A DNA stretch of 64,000 nt from Polytrichum commune (Eukaryota; Streptophyta; Polytrichopsida; Polytrichales; Polytrichaceae). Position numbers and translations under genes: made by a program. Below the pieces are notes generated by a model, which was not told the DNA's origin, searched no databases, and saw only the letters and a program-made list of their open reading frames with translations. Shown here one piece after another: positions 44,231-55,870 of this stretch; position 1 is the first letter of the stretch, and every line of letters begins with the position of its first letter. Location: positions 20,894,001 to 20,958,000 of the forward strand of contig OX485809.1 of the NCBI GenBank assembly GCA_950295325.1, in the 5' to 3' direction.

Positions 44231-45515
44231 ACTGATTCTCTTAATATCGATGGTAAATGAGCATAGAATTTATTGTCTTCATGAATTTAGTGTCACTCGG
44301 TAGCAACTTCGACCCTCGTTAATTTTGAGATTTGGCTAGACTATGCATGTGACTTGAATTAGAGTACCACCCTCACTAATTGGTACATTTGGTGTAGTAG
44401 GTATGTAATGTCAACGGCCCTGGGACTAGTCAACACCAAAGTTCGCTTCGATGATACTAGTAATGTTGTATCTATGAATCACAAAATGCTCTCTACCAAT
44501 ATTTAGTAATTCAATTATGCATTTTGTCTACACATACCTAACACAAGGACTCGGGGCTTGTGATGTTTATGTAAAACCTATCCATTATGAATGAATGGCC
44601 CTAGTAAAGAGAATTCTCTTATATAATGAGGGCCGATTCATTCCAACTAAATCATGTGAGAGTCCTTGACATCATTTATGAAACCAAAATTGCCTACAAC
44701 TATTCATTACCATGTTATAGATCAGTTCATTGCATCTTCACCATTTTCGTATATGAGTTTATGTAGACATCATGTACACACAAATATTGTGGAGTATTCT
44801 ATGATATGATATAATGATGATGATGTTGTTATGGTGTTCCTCATGGTTAATGACTAACATTGTGCACAAATTCACATCTTCAAAAATCAATGTACTTAAC
44901 GTGGGAGGTATGATGTTGTAATGTTGGTTAGAGCCAAATTTTTTATGTTATTTAAGTCCCTTGATTTGAATCATAATGCAAATTATTCCATTAAGCACGT
45001 GTTATGGACAATTTGAGCATTCCAAGACACATAGGAGTTAAATAATAGAATCAAAATCACATGAGCATAATACCAAATCCAAATGAGGTTCACAAAAATT
45101 GAACTTTCTATTTTTGGATTCCATTTTCAGAATTATAGAAATGGAACTTATATGTCATCAATAATGGCTTTCTTTCAAGCAAATACTCGTAAGCTTAAAA
45201 TCACTCTAGATCTTTGTGCATTTTAGGTGTATCGTGTACCACCTTACTATTTAATGACATACCTCAAACAACATTTGTCATTTACAAGGTGTTATCTAGC
45301 CTTGATTTCTCAAAATTTTAAAGTAATACCTCGCAAAAATAAAGCCAAGTGATTAGAGTTATCCATTAAGTCCACTACATATGTGGTTGTTCAACGTACA
45401 TAACTTTCCCATGTTCGGTAAGTTTTTGGTGCATGCTTGGAGTTTGTGCGAAGCTTCGAATGGATAACATTCTATGTTGGTTAATCAGGGGCCACACTCA
45501 GATTCTATATTGGTT
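44231..45515. other. Intergenic, nothing recognised
   Basis: A weak inverted pair around TGATGTTTATGTAAA (44562) and TTTATGTAGACATCA (44758) may mark another decayed TIR element. No ORF of note. Confidence 0.4.
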
Positions 45516-45897
45516 TAACACACAAGTTTACTAAACATGGAGATGAGTTGTGACCAACACTCCGTTGGAATTAAGGATCAACTCTATTGCACCAAATTTT
45601 ATGTGTGCATCGCCATGAATAAGGTAGACGTGCCTAATTCCAACACAACAATCATATGGACACCTATATTCGAGTGGTGTGTGATTAGGTTGGATCTAAG
45701 AATGAACACCAAAATGACATGTGTTCATAATAAACCGAACTATGTGTTGGAAATACGCTAACCATTCCAGGCTCGATGGTCAACAATGATTGGGTAGGGA
45801 GGAACCTATACGACCACTTAATGAGCACAAGATTCTTCACTTTGATAATGAATAAGATATTCATGTGAACTCCAGAATTCATGAGACAAATGTATTA

Positions 45898-46011
45898 GGT
45901 AACTGTTTTATTGGAACCGGTTATCGGTGCAAAACCGGTTCTGTCAAGGTGGCGAGCCAGCTGGACAGAACCTGTTCTGCACTGATGACCGGTTCCAATA
46001 AAACGATTACC
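45898..46011. repeat. Strong hairpin: 48-bp arms, 18-base loop
   Basis: Arm 45898-45945 (GGTAACTGTTTTATTGGAAC...) and arm 45964-46011 are inverted copies identical at 42 of 48 positions. In a plus-strand transcript three of the six differences are G:U pairs, so only three positions are unpaired. Arms and loop have the size of a plant microRNA or small-RNA precursor, or of a foldback element. Confidence 0.85.
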
Positions 46012-46014
46012 GGA

Positions 46015-46205
46015 CGTAACCGGTTGGCCGCTTTGTTGAGCCGCGCAGGTGACCTAAACAGTGGGTCACATGTCGTCTTCTTCAACATATCCGATTTAGA
46101 TGATCATAACCGGCTGGGATGTCGAGGTTATCGTCTGCAAACCTGTGTGCTCAGAGCCAATCGTGTAGTGCCACCTCGGCGAAACAAAGCGGCCAACCGG
46201 TTACG
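46015..46205. repeat. Second hairpin: exact 23-bp arms, ~145-base loop
   Basis: CGTAACCGGTTGGCCGCTTT at 46015 onward and its exact inverse ending at 46205 pair over 23 bp. A bulged inward extension follows (GCCGCGCAGGTG against GCCGAGGTG). It starts four bases after the first hairpin ends. Confidence 0.8.
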
Positions 46206-46305
46206 ACTACAAACACAATTTGGTTTCGCGAACCATCTCGCGCTACATAGTTGTGTGTGTTTCACATCCTATGAGAAGTGGGTGCCGAGAGAACATGCAT
46301 CCAAC

Positions 46306-46889
46306 TAACAAACGTCGACCGTAGATTGGAAACGGCGTAAATCGTGTGGGTGTGTAACTTGTTGCTCACGGCCACAAGTTAGAGTGTTGAGTCCCCTTTC
46401 TCTCGCCGTCACTTGTCACCCATCGGTGGTTGGCACATGTTCAATCGGCGTTTCGTGACCGTATAAGTTTTTAAGTTTGGTGTGGGTGGGTGGGTGGGGA
46501 AGTCCATGGAACAAAATGTAGTGGTGTGGACCACATCATTGCATCCGAGGTTGATATCTTGGATGTGACTATAGTTTTGTACTACTTATACATGTGGAAC
46601 ATGTTCAAAGGATTATCGAGCTAAATGACAATCTTTCCTCTCTCTCTCGCTCTCTCGCTCTCCCTCCCATCTGACATGTCAAAGGGGCTCAATTTAACAT
46701 ATTTGTTTGTCTACACATGAACATTCTTCCATGAATCTTGTGGCCATGATTGTCGTGGGTCCACTAGCGGCGAACACCCACCACTACAATTGAACCGGGA
46801 GCAATTAGCTCATGCTAAGTCACGTGAGGTAATTGCGGGCCTAATTGAGTTGCTTGTCTTGAATTAAAAAAAAACCTATATTGAAGTGT
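46306..46889. other. Intergenic, nothing recognised
   Basis: A GTGGGTGGGTGGGTGGGG stretch lies near 46483 and (CT)n near 46638-46662. No ORF of note. Confidence 0.4.
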
Positions 46890-47120
46890 CACATAGTCGA
46901 GTGTGGATCTAAGAACGGACACCAAATAAACGTGTGTTTAAAACAAATCGGTCTATGCACTCAATGTTTGTTATCCATTTTTCCTTTTTGAAAACAAAAG
47001 AATAATCTCAACTTTAATAATAACTAAGATATTTGTACAAGCTTCATAAATTACTAGGAAAAGGAATATGAACACAATTTGGATGTGCTTGTCATTTTAT
47101 ACTAGTATTTTGTTTCAAAT
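46890..47120 (+). repeat. Dispersed repeat family G, diverged fragment
   Basis: GTGTGGATCTAAGAACGGAC, CGTGTGTTTAAAACAAAT, AATCTCAACTTTAATAATAA, GATATTTGTACAAGCTTCA and ACACAATTTGGATGTGCTTG follow the order in copy 1. Confidence 0.5.
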
Positions 47121-48529
47121 CTTACCCAAAAAAAAGGTGCATGATTGTAAATGTTTGCTCAAGATGTAATTATCTTAATGTGTGAAGAAAATGTTACCTC
47201 TTGCATTTTGTGTTATTCAAGGAATGATTATCTCATAACTCCATATCTATAGATAGATAGATATGTATATAGACATATATATATAGACATATGCGTGAAC
47301 GGTAGCATGGAGTCTCACCAACACCCATGATGTGTCCCCCATAATGGGAAATGTATTTTAAGATGAGAATCTCAAGTTTACCTTGAAGTCTATTTGACAA
47401 CGCAACTACAACCACCACCACGTCAGTCCATGGGAATCTTGAGCCACAAGCTTCAAATATTGTGTGGACTAGATCCCTCCCGTGACCATGAGAGGTGCTC
47501 TCCTACTCATTCCCACTCATGTTATTCTTCTTGCATTACGAAAGCTCCGACACGTGGCGACCGGAAAGTAGAAGCAAAAGGCAATTTCCACACCCTCCCA
47601 TTAGTCTAATAGGAATCTCGTTGCCATGGAAACCCATTAAATACGCCCATTGGATATGTTTGGTTAAATATGAACCCGTGGTCCGGCTTGTAGTTGCCAC
47701 ATGTACGAATATGTGTATGTATCGGTGGTTATTATGTCATGGATTCCTCCTTGCCACTAGGCGACCGCAAACTTAACCAATAATTGACACTCGTATGTGC
47801 ACGAATCTTGAAGACTACTCAACCCTTGAGGGACTAGGCCACCAAAATGAAAAACCATCTCTTGGAAAGTGGCATTTCTAGAGTATAAAATATATCCTCT
47901 TTCATAAAGATCTATTATACACCTATTAAAACGGCAAAGCTCCAACCAATATCTCCAAGCATCTTGTTGGTCGAGCAACTTTGTGAGGAGGGGGAGGGTT
48001 GTCCTATAGAAACATATATTTTATAGGTTTAGGACTATTTTGTCCCAAGTGAACTTCACTAGACTTCATTCATGGACTTGATGTTCATTTTAGAATCATA
48101 TATGCTCCAAAAAAAAAACTCCTCAAAACTGAAAGATGTTCCCAACATTACTAAAATATGATCATTTTGATGTGTGGAAAGGGTTGTGGCTCTAATATTG
48201 TGGGCACGTCCAACTCCATGTACAATGTTGAATGTTGGAATGATACGGAATCGATTCATCAAGGTAGCAATTTCCAATCAAGCAAGTGATGAGTCCAAGT
48301 TTCATGATTGGCGTTGAGATGGTAAAGTTATAAGAAAGTTTGAAATGTGTTAATGTGCGGACCTAAAAGCGGTGCTTTCATTTTAAGCACATGGTTCAAT
48401 CTCAACATGACATATGTCTTCTTTGTGTCCATTCTTGCCTACATACCTTTGCCATGTACCACCACACAAAATGTAGACGTCCAATCAACAACCAAAAGGG
48501 TTGGATGGCAAGTACTTACATAAATACCA
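47121..48529. other. Intergenic, nothing recognised
   Basis: (GATA)n near 47250-47264 followed by TA-rich DNA. ORFs up to 93 codons overlap in several frames without a domain. Confidence 0.4.
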
Positions 48530-49050
48530 CTTTGAACACTTGGCAAGTTTACCAACTCCTCGGCTCCAACTATGACACTTGAACTAACTATTTACTTGAT
48601 GGGCACGTTGCTATTTGGATGAGACAATGCCCGATTCAATCCAACGGCTCAACAACCGTTGCATGTGAAGTTGGACAACTAATAAGCACCCATAATACGA
48701 GGGCCACAAACACCCCTTTCCACGCAAAATAAAAATCACAAACACCCCTTTCCACGCAAAATAAAAATGGTTAGATGACAACTAACTAACTAGCTTACAT
48801 ACATGAACGTCACAACCTTGCCACTTTGGACTCTTGTAACTCTACCAACTCATCGACGCCAATTATGAAACTTGAATCGATAGTTTACTTGATCAACAAT
48901 CACGATTTGGATGAGACTATCCGTGATTTGATCCAACGGTCAACAACATTGCTTGTGAAAGTGGACTACCACAACAATAATAGGCCCACAAACAACCCTT
49001 TCCACACAAAATAAAGAATGGTTGGGTGATGGGCTAACTTGCATACATCT
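48530..49050. repeat. Tandem duplication, unit about 285 bp
   Basis: Two units share ACCAACTC.TCG.C.CCAA, TTTACTTGAT, GATTTGGATGAGAC or near, ATCCAACGG..CAACA, and CCCTTTCCAC.CAAAATAAA. The first also carries a ~35-bp internal doubling around ACAAACACCCCTTTCCACGC (48706-48768). A related stretch lies at 55100-55190. Confidence 0.65.
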
Positions 49051-50150
49051 TAGGGTGAGTTTCCACGTAGGCCGCTTGCCCACTAGATTCTAAAAAATTG
49101 TGGGTCGGAGGCGTTCGCATGTACTTCAACACGAGCCGCCATCCATCCACATTTTGGCAGTCCGCTAGACTTCTATGCGTCCACTAAAGAATCCTTAACC
49201 TATAAGTGTTGGTCACCAAATTTTTTGAAGACTAGTTTAGAAGGAGGAGCCGTGTGTCATCGAGGCATTGTGAATGGAGGGTGTGTGGTTGTGGGCAAAC
49301 CACATCCAAGGATATTCACAAAACCCCATCCTACACTCTACGAAATTGCTCGGGCAACCCGAAAAAGAACTTCTCGACGGATGGAATTTGGCGGATGACA
49401 AATCGATATTTGCAAGATGAAGGGGTTGATTGTTCATCCAATCCGAGGTGAACTCCATTGGGAACGTAGGGAACCCTCTGGGACCTTCAAAAACCCCACA
49501 CAAATGCCCTCATACAATTTCATTTCATTTCAAAGTTGGTCATCAAAAGGGGCTTGGAGTTGATGGCTTGTGCCCTTGGTTCGACCTTTCAGAAGGAAGA
49601 GGTAGGAGTTCGAAACCCCCCTGCCCCCCCTCCCGGTGGGCATCATCTCGTCCACAAGTCCTTTTAACAAAGGACTTCGTTTGGAAAATTTCACCCAAGA
49701 TTTGTGAGTGGACGGAGGTGGAGATTTCATCAAACGTGAAGTTTTTCAAGCTCTATCCATAGTACGGGAAGAGAAGCCAACAACCAAGGCATCATAGGAA
49801 CCTTCAGATCTCTTAGATTGCAACCGACGGCCGAGATCTTCCTACCCACACACGGGAGGCATTCAACACACCCAACGATACGGTCAAGGAAGGAAGTTTG
49901 TTCGTGAACCCGGATTTGACAAAGATGGAAGTAGCTAGTTGGCACACACGAACCCCACCCCACCCCACCCCACCCCATTCCCTCTACAGTTAAACAAACG
50001 TATCCTTATTCCACACTAAAATATGGTGGGTGAGCGACCTCCATGGAACCTCACCCTACCATCTCCATAACTAAGACGGCCCTCCGAAAGCCTAGCCATC
50101 AAAATATGGAAAACTCATTTCTACTAAATAACACAAAATAGGAGAAGCAA
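49051..50150. other. Intergenic, nothing recognised as a gene
   Basis: Plus ORF 49430-49762 (110 codons) and opposing minus ORFs overlap and have no domain. A (CCCCA)n tract lies at about 49954-49977. Confidence 0.4.
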
Positions 50151-51170
50151 GGAACCTGACTGACTCCCAATTCAAGCTCGTTTGCATAGGGCCAGGCCAG
50201 GCCAAGCCAAGCCAAGCCAAGCCAGGCACGTGACAGGCGGCAGGCGCAGACCGCAAGCAATTGAATAAAAATAAGCCCCAAGATCATGAGTAGCTCAAGA
50301 CTTGGACGCCCTAGCCCAGCCTAGCCCAGCCTCCAGTGATGACTCCAGTGATGACAGGAGTGTCCGGCAGGCAGGCAGGCAGGCAGGCAGGCGGCATGGC
50401 ACTTATTATTATTATTATTATTATGATGATAGTATATAGTAATGAGAGCCTCCTACAGCCAGCATGCATGCAGTTAACTAGTTAGCTAGTAGAATTGAAG
50501 CAAAGGGAAGGAGCAGGCTAGGGCAGGGCAGGGCAAGGCAAGGCAAGGCCAGCAAGTGTAATGTGAGGTAGAGTAGGTGATGTGTGGGTCGCTATAGGCC
50601 ACAAGCCCCGGGAAGTGGTGGGGGGTGGGGGGGGGGGGGGGGGCTTCATGTGGCTCACAATGCTCGGGAGCCCCGGGATGGCCACCAGATCTGTTGGGCC
50701 CTCCCCATTGGCTGCCAAGTTGCCAACCCCCTCCCACAGATAGATATATATCCGGATACTTCCCGGCCTCTAACAGCTCGCCACCCCCCCCCCCAACACA
50801 CCCCCACCCCACTAGTTCAATGCTCGATCACTGTACATGAATCGACATGATCTCCGGTGGTGGTGGGGAACGAAGTGAGAAGAGAGTCCACGGGAAACTC
50901 AACCGAGCCCACCAGCCGAGTGATGGAACCCGACCGAAATGAATGGGAGAGAGAGAGAGAGAGGGGAAGAGGGGACCCAAAAGAGTGTGGAAATATCCCG
51001 GTCGTAAACGAGGCATGGAAATCGTTCGGTTTCCGATGATAGAGGAGGGGGGGGGGTAGGGAAATGGTGGAGGGTTAATAGGGTGGGTCTAAGTGCCATT
51101 TGATGGGTGACTAAGAATAGAGGAGAGGGGTATAGAAAGAAAAGAAAAAAAACTGAGCGGAAATAAAGTG
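50151..51170. repeat. Simple-repeat-rich, GC-rich block
   Basis: It contains (CCAAG)n/(CCAGG)n at 50190-50226, (GGCA)n at 50368-50394, (TTA)n at 50404-50423, (GGGCA/GGCAA)n at 50518-50549, G17 at 50627-50643, C11 at 50784-50794, (GA)n at 50948-50962 and G10 at 51047-51056. It is the densest microsatellite cluster in the window. Long overlapping ORFs (50486-50840) arise from the repeats. It could be a promoter-proximal region of a gene, but I cannot identify one. Confidence 0.7.
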
Positions 51171-52729
51171 ATTGCTAGTAGTGAGGATTTTTCACGATCC
51201 ATTGGTTTATGTAGAATCCATTTGTTAGGTGTATCAAAATACATTATCTTCACAACAACAAAAAAGCCAACCCAACGTTTTATTTTTTCCCCTTCTTATT
51301 GGGTTTACCACACAACGAAATATCACGGATTTTTTGGTTCAAAACTATTATGAAAGAAGCTATCTTAACAGCCTCTACAGGTTCTTCTCTTGCCAAAATA
51401 ACAAAAAATTATGAAAACTTTGTGTGGTTGTTTATGTAATTTTATTCAAATGGCCTTTAAAATAGGAGATATCTAAAACTTTTCATGTGATTCCGGGTTC
51501 TATTTGGTTTAGTGTTAAGGTTCTTTTCATTATGTTTGTCTATATATGGGTCCATGTAGCATTTCCACGTACGTGGTAAGATTTGTGCACGTTCGAATCT
51601 TACTCATGTTCAATGTTATGAATTGTTGTTTTGTTGAACAACGGAAGTTAGGAAGTAGTGCATCCGTCATTTGGTTGTTTCTGTTCCCAGTCCGAAAACA
51701 AATTTCCCCATTGTTTTGAAGGTTTTGGCATGAATCGCTCTACGCCGCCGTCTTAATTCATGTTAATTGGCAGGCGGCCTTTTGATGGTTTTAGTTTCCA
51801 CGGGGTTTCAAGGGATGGAGTATGTAGAAGCGCCTTCCGCGGTTTTGAAGCTCTAAAAATTGAGTGTGTGTCCCACCCATGTTTTCGGGTTTTTTTAGGG
51901 CAAGGTCTCTCGATTGGACTGGAACGGCGTGAAATTTACCCCAATGTTGGGTTTCTAGAGTATTGGGAGGGTATAATGAGCCTTGTCCCGTTCAAAGTTC
52001 AACTCGGTTTCAAGTCATCATACTAAACCTAGGTTGATTTGTAGGTCAGTCCATAACATGAGGCTCGAGTAAGTTTTGAGCTCATCCATTTTTAGATGGG
52101 TGGGGCAGTCTAAAACCAGAACTTGATGTGGGCATCCATTTTTCAATTCATTGTATTCATTGGTGGGAATGTTCTAAGGGCATGACCACATGTTGTATGA
52201 TACACCAAACACAAAGACAAACACACACGTGGTGGTCAATTGGGTAATAGTCTTTTAGAGGGGAGTAGTCTCATTGTATGTCCCACACATTCCCACTATT
52301 GTGAGGTCCATAAATTGTGGGCCCCGTGGTCGAAACTAATATCTCACAATGCACAAGGCCTTACTTAGAAATAGTTGAAGTTGAGGTTCTCTTTGATCAA
52401 TGATTGTGAGGTGTTAAAGCATTGAGTCCCCCATGGAGGAGTTGGAACTCACATGAAATCGAGGCTTCACATAGAGCTTCCCAATTGTGTTAACTATTGA
52501 ACCTACAATAGTTGATATATTTTGAGCACATAGTCTGATCTCATTGCAACACGTGTTTTATCCGGCATCCATTCTTAATAGCAAGCCTTCCCATGTACCG
52601 CTCAAATATAGGTGTTTAACTAAGAAGAGTGACCCCCAAAAGGCCCATACCTTAATATTGTTGTGGGACTTTGGAGAAGCATTGAAAGGACATAGGTTGT
52701 GTTTGGGGCTTATGTGGCCACTCTTCTAA
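51171..52729. other. Intergenic, nothing recognised
   Basis: An 88-codon plus ORF (51760-52026) encodes LIGRRPFDGFSFHGVSRDG and so on, with no known domain. Confidence 0.4.
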
Positions 52730-52930
52730 GGGCAGGGTTACATTAGCCTTGTCCATGACCAAGTTGGGGTCCAAAACACCCCTTAGTGGACTTTACGTTT
52801 GGACTCAAGATTGGACTTGAGCTTGAAGATTAATTTCTCATAATGAGAGTATTTTCTTTACCATGGATTGATGAGATTTGGTGGGAAAAACGATGTCCCA
52901 TTAACACCATGTCATTTCCTTGTACCGTGC
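52730..52930 (+). mobile_element. Family L (Tourist-like) left half
   Basis: TAA, then GGGCAGGGTTACATTA, AACACCCCTTAGTGGACTT and ATTGGACTTGAGCTTGAA match the left arm and part of the interior of 19395-19885. No right end was found. Confidence 0.6.
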
Positions 52931-54640
52931 CCCATTATAAACACATTGGTTCAATTCTTCGCTCTCGACCAATAGGATCGCTTAATTTTGGAGGTTATTT
53001 TGCATTTCATGTGTTTTTAATGTGTGGATTGTATGTCACGAATCTAATGCAACGAAAGATGTGGTGAGGTCTTCAAGTGAGTGTTGGTTTGTTTAACTTA
53101 TCATTTAGGTGTGTGTTGTCATCTTTTGGCCATCATTGGGGTTGGAAATGTGCATTTTAAATTTGGATATGTACCTATTTGTTATCGATCATCATAGGTC
53201 ATTCTCCCATATTCGATATACCCATATTCTTCATATATATGTTTGTGTTGTGTTTTTATGAGCTCTTCCTCGGAAGTCGTGTGACCACGCAAAAGTAGTT
53301 CAATTGGGGTGAGCATGCCTCATATTGAGCCACTTGCCAAATATGTAGCAATACATATCAACGATGTTTATTTTCAATCAAATAGACACATTGTAATCCA
53401 GAATGTGGACCTTCGGTGTGATATACTGTGGCTTGGTGAATAGTTTGCAGCCCTAATGTTATCCCCAATGTGGATATTTTGTTAATTTTGTTTCCAATAA
53501 TCAATTTAGTGATAAATGTTAAATTCAATAATTAGAGACTTTAAAAAAATCTCAAAAACCCATGTATTGATATTTTGCAATGCCAAGATTGATGAGTGTA
53601 GATAACATTGAAAGTGACGAGAACTTCAAGTTTTGCATCCTCGAAAACTCCAATGCGAAGAATATAAACATCCCATAAACAACAATCTCAAAATATATCA
53701 AGCATGTAAAACATGACCAAACTAGTGCACAAAACACAACGTTGCAATAAAACTAAAACATGGGTTGGATTCGTACGGAAAAAAGATCAACATGTCCCAA
53801 GTGAAGCTCTAAATGCAACAGAGCTTGGGTTCCATGTAAAAGTTCGTGGGTTAGTTGCCAAATCGTAAGAATCCCGGGACGAAGTTTTAGAATCTTGATA
53901 TGAGCAGCAACTCATGTTCAAGCGTGCTCAAAGTCATAATATGTGAAGCTACAAATTCGTCAAGTATACAAGAAGGCCCTACTATTCTTTTTAGTGTTGT
54001 TTTTTGAGTTACGAATCATCAAATGCAATGGCAAGGTTCCATTGAGGTTGGTTTTACCAACCGAATTCCACACGAAGTGACTCTACCAACTAACCCAACA
54101 ACTCCACAACAAAGTTAACATTTGCACCCATCAAATCCCCATCAAATGTGCATCACACGTACATTTGGGTTGTGGATTTCGGACATTTGGAGTTTCGCGA
54201 CAGGTGTGAACCTCGACACGGCTTCGGAACTCGAGATCTCCCCACTTGAAAACTCCTTGACTTATACCGAGCCCACAAAATATCCCGAGGTTTTATCTTA
54301 TCTATTCACGAACCCGGTCTCACTCATTGGCATCATTTCATGCCTCAGAGTGGGATATTATATCGGGCTCGGATATTTGTGCTCCCTTGGGGGCCCGCCA
54401 CCCAATCGCACAACCACTTCGTCATTCGTGGTGGGCCCGACTCACGCTTGAGCCACTTATTTGCAAGCATAACCCTAATGCAATATGGTCGTAACAAGGC
54501 TTTGTGTGGTCACCCAAGCTCTCATTGATCGGACCCCTACTAAGTATGCTATTCGAGTGGCATAGGCCACGGCTTTGTTAGTCAAGAACGGACACGGAAT
54601 CATAGACACGTGTTGCAATGGATTAGGGCCTACTAAGTTA
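52931..54640. other. Intergenic, nothing recognised
   Basis: A 109-codon plus ORF (54122-54451, MHPSNPHQMCITRTFG...) shows no domain. Confidence 0.4.
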
Positions 54641-54895
54641 GATGTGATGTCCCAACTCGAAGAGGTGGGACATCTAGTATACGGACGTATGTTATAGTTC
54701 CAACACGAGGATTTATTGTTTGAGACGATTTGACCCCGGAAAGAGCGGCGAAGGTGTCAAATTGGTATAGAGGTGTGCACTCGAGCTCAATCAGCCACAA
54801 CCTTACAAGGGTGAGATTTTTCATTGTGTTTTTTATTTGTTTGGTACCTTGGTGATAATGTTGGGGACCCAACTCAAAGAGGTGGACATCTAGTC
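54641..54895 (+). repeat. Two copies of a CCCAACTC.AAGAGGTGG.ACATCTAG word
   Basis: The word occurs at about 54651-54677 and 54867-54894 and, more loosely, at 26870 and 37467. It resembles the start of the family C unit (CAAAGAGCAAGACATCTAG), so these may be single diverged monomers. Confidence 0.4.
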
Positions 54896-55309
54896 CTGAA
54901 TGTTACGATGAGATACGACGTCGTGTTTAAAACACACACAACATTCTAGGTTCAAGATCAAACACATATTGGGGGGGCTTATGTGTGATGTGATTGTTTA
55001 AGAGTAAACATAATCACCACTTTGACATTTTATGGCTTGCATATATCAACTCTAGTTCTAAAACTTTCAAATGATTGCAATCTTCTCGGATCTCAACTGC
55101 TAATTGAATGAGATGATTACCGAGTTGATCCAATGGCCCAAAATACACGTGGAGTTGGAAATGCCCACGAGTAGTGCCACACACCCTATGTGAAGGTTTT
55201 CAATGTTTTGTTTAACATCTATGCTTATGATTTCCATTGGCCTTGGAAGTTGGATAAATTTGGGCCTAGATATTTATCCTTAGGGCCATGGATACCCAAT
55301 CACACACTA

Positions 55310-55850
55310 TCTAAGATAGACTTGACTAAATTGAACATAACAAATATTTGGACACCTAAATTCGAGTGGTACGTGGTTAGATGAGAATAATAACAATCGA
55401 GACTAAAATGACACACGTTTTGAAAAGATTGGACTACATGCTCAAAGCATACTAATCATTTTAGGTTCAATAGTCCACACGATTTGGAGACATGTATGAT
55501 CACTTCATATGAATTCTAACTAATGTGAGGCAAATGGCTACGGACACGCTTCGGCGATAGATAACACCCTTGAGTCAAGGTGCATGAGAATGATGGCTTG
55601 CCCGAGGGCAAAGCCATTATTCATGACATGCCTTGACCTAAGGGGGTTATCAAACATAAAGTGCATTCTAAGAAATTTTGTCCCACATGGATCAATTTAA
55701 TCCCACCTGATAGTCCAAAGCGCATTTACGCAAAATCAAGGCCCCGCCAATTACACACATTCATTTGTTGGAGGGCTTTACGATTTGCTAACCGTCTTGC
55801 ATTGAATGCGTGTTTCATATTACACGAGAAGCGGGTACAAAGAGGGAAAT
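55310..55850 (+). repeat. Dispersed repeat family G, copy with a hairpin insert
   Basis: GGACACCTAAATTCGAGTGG, a GATTGGACTACATGCTCAAA block, AATGTGAGGCAAATGGCTA and, after about 220 extra bases, CGATTTGCTAACCGTCTTGC, GTGTTTCATATTACACGAGA match copies 1 and 2. The extra segment includes the hairpin at 55560-55651. Confidence 0.6.
55560..55651. repeat. Strong hairpin: ~44-bp arms, 2-base loop
   Basis: GATAACACCCTTGAGTCAAGG...GATGGCTTGCCC (55560-55603) is followed by GA and then GGGCAAAGCCAT...CCTTGACCTAAGGGGGTTATC (55606-55651). Pairing is nearly continuous with a few one- or two-base bulges. Confidence 0.82.
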
Positions 55851-55870
55851 ATCTCATTCACACCTTAGGT

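Larger units (their letters stand above)
45516..46305 (+). repeat. Dispersed repeat family G, copy 2, carrying a double-hairpin insert
   Basis: 45516-45891 matches 13.1-13.4 kb. The match resumes at about 46206 (AAACACAATTTGG, TGTTTCACAT, GAGAAGTGGGTG). The 45892-46205 segment is absent from the 13-kb copy and is more GC-rich. The 147-codon ORF across it follows from the palindromes and is not convincing as a gene. Confidence 0.65.

Noticed and set aside
45865-46308. 147-codon plus-strand ORF
   Set aside because: Most of it is the two hairpins, whose inverted arms explain the open frame; no domain.
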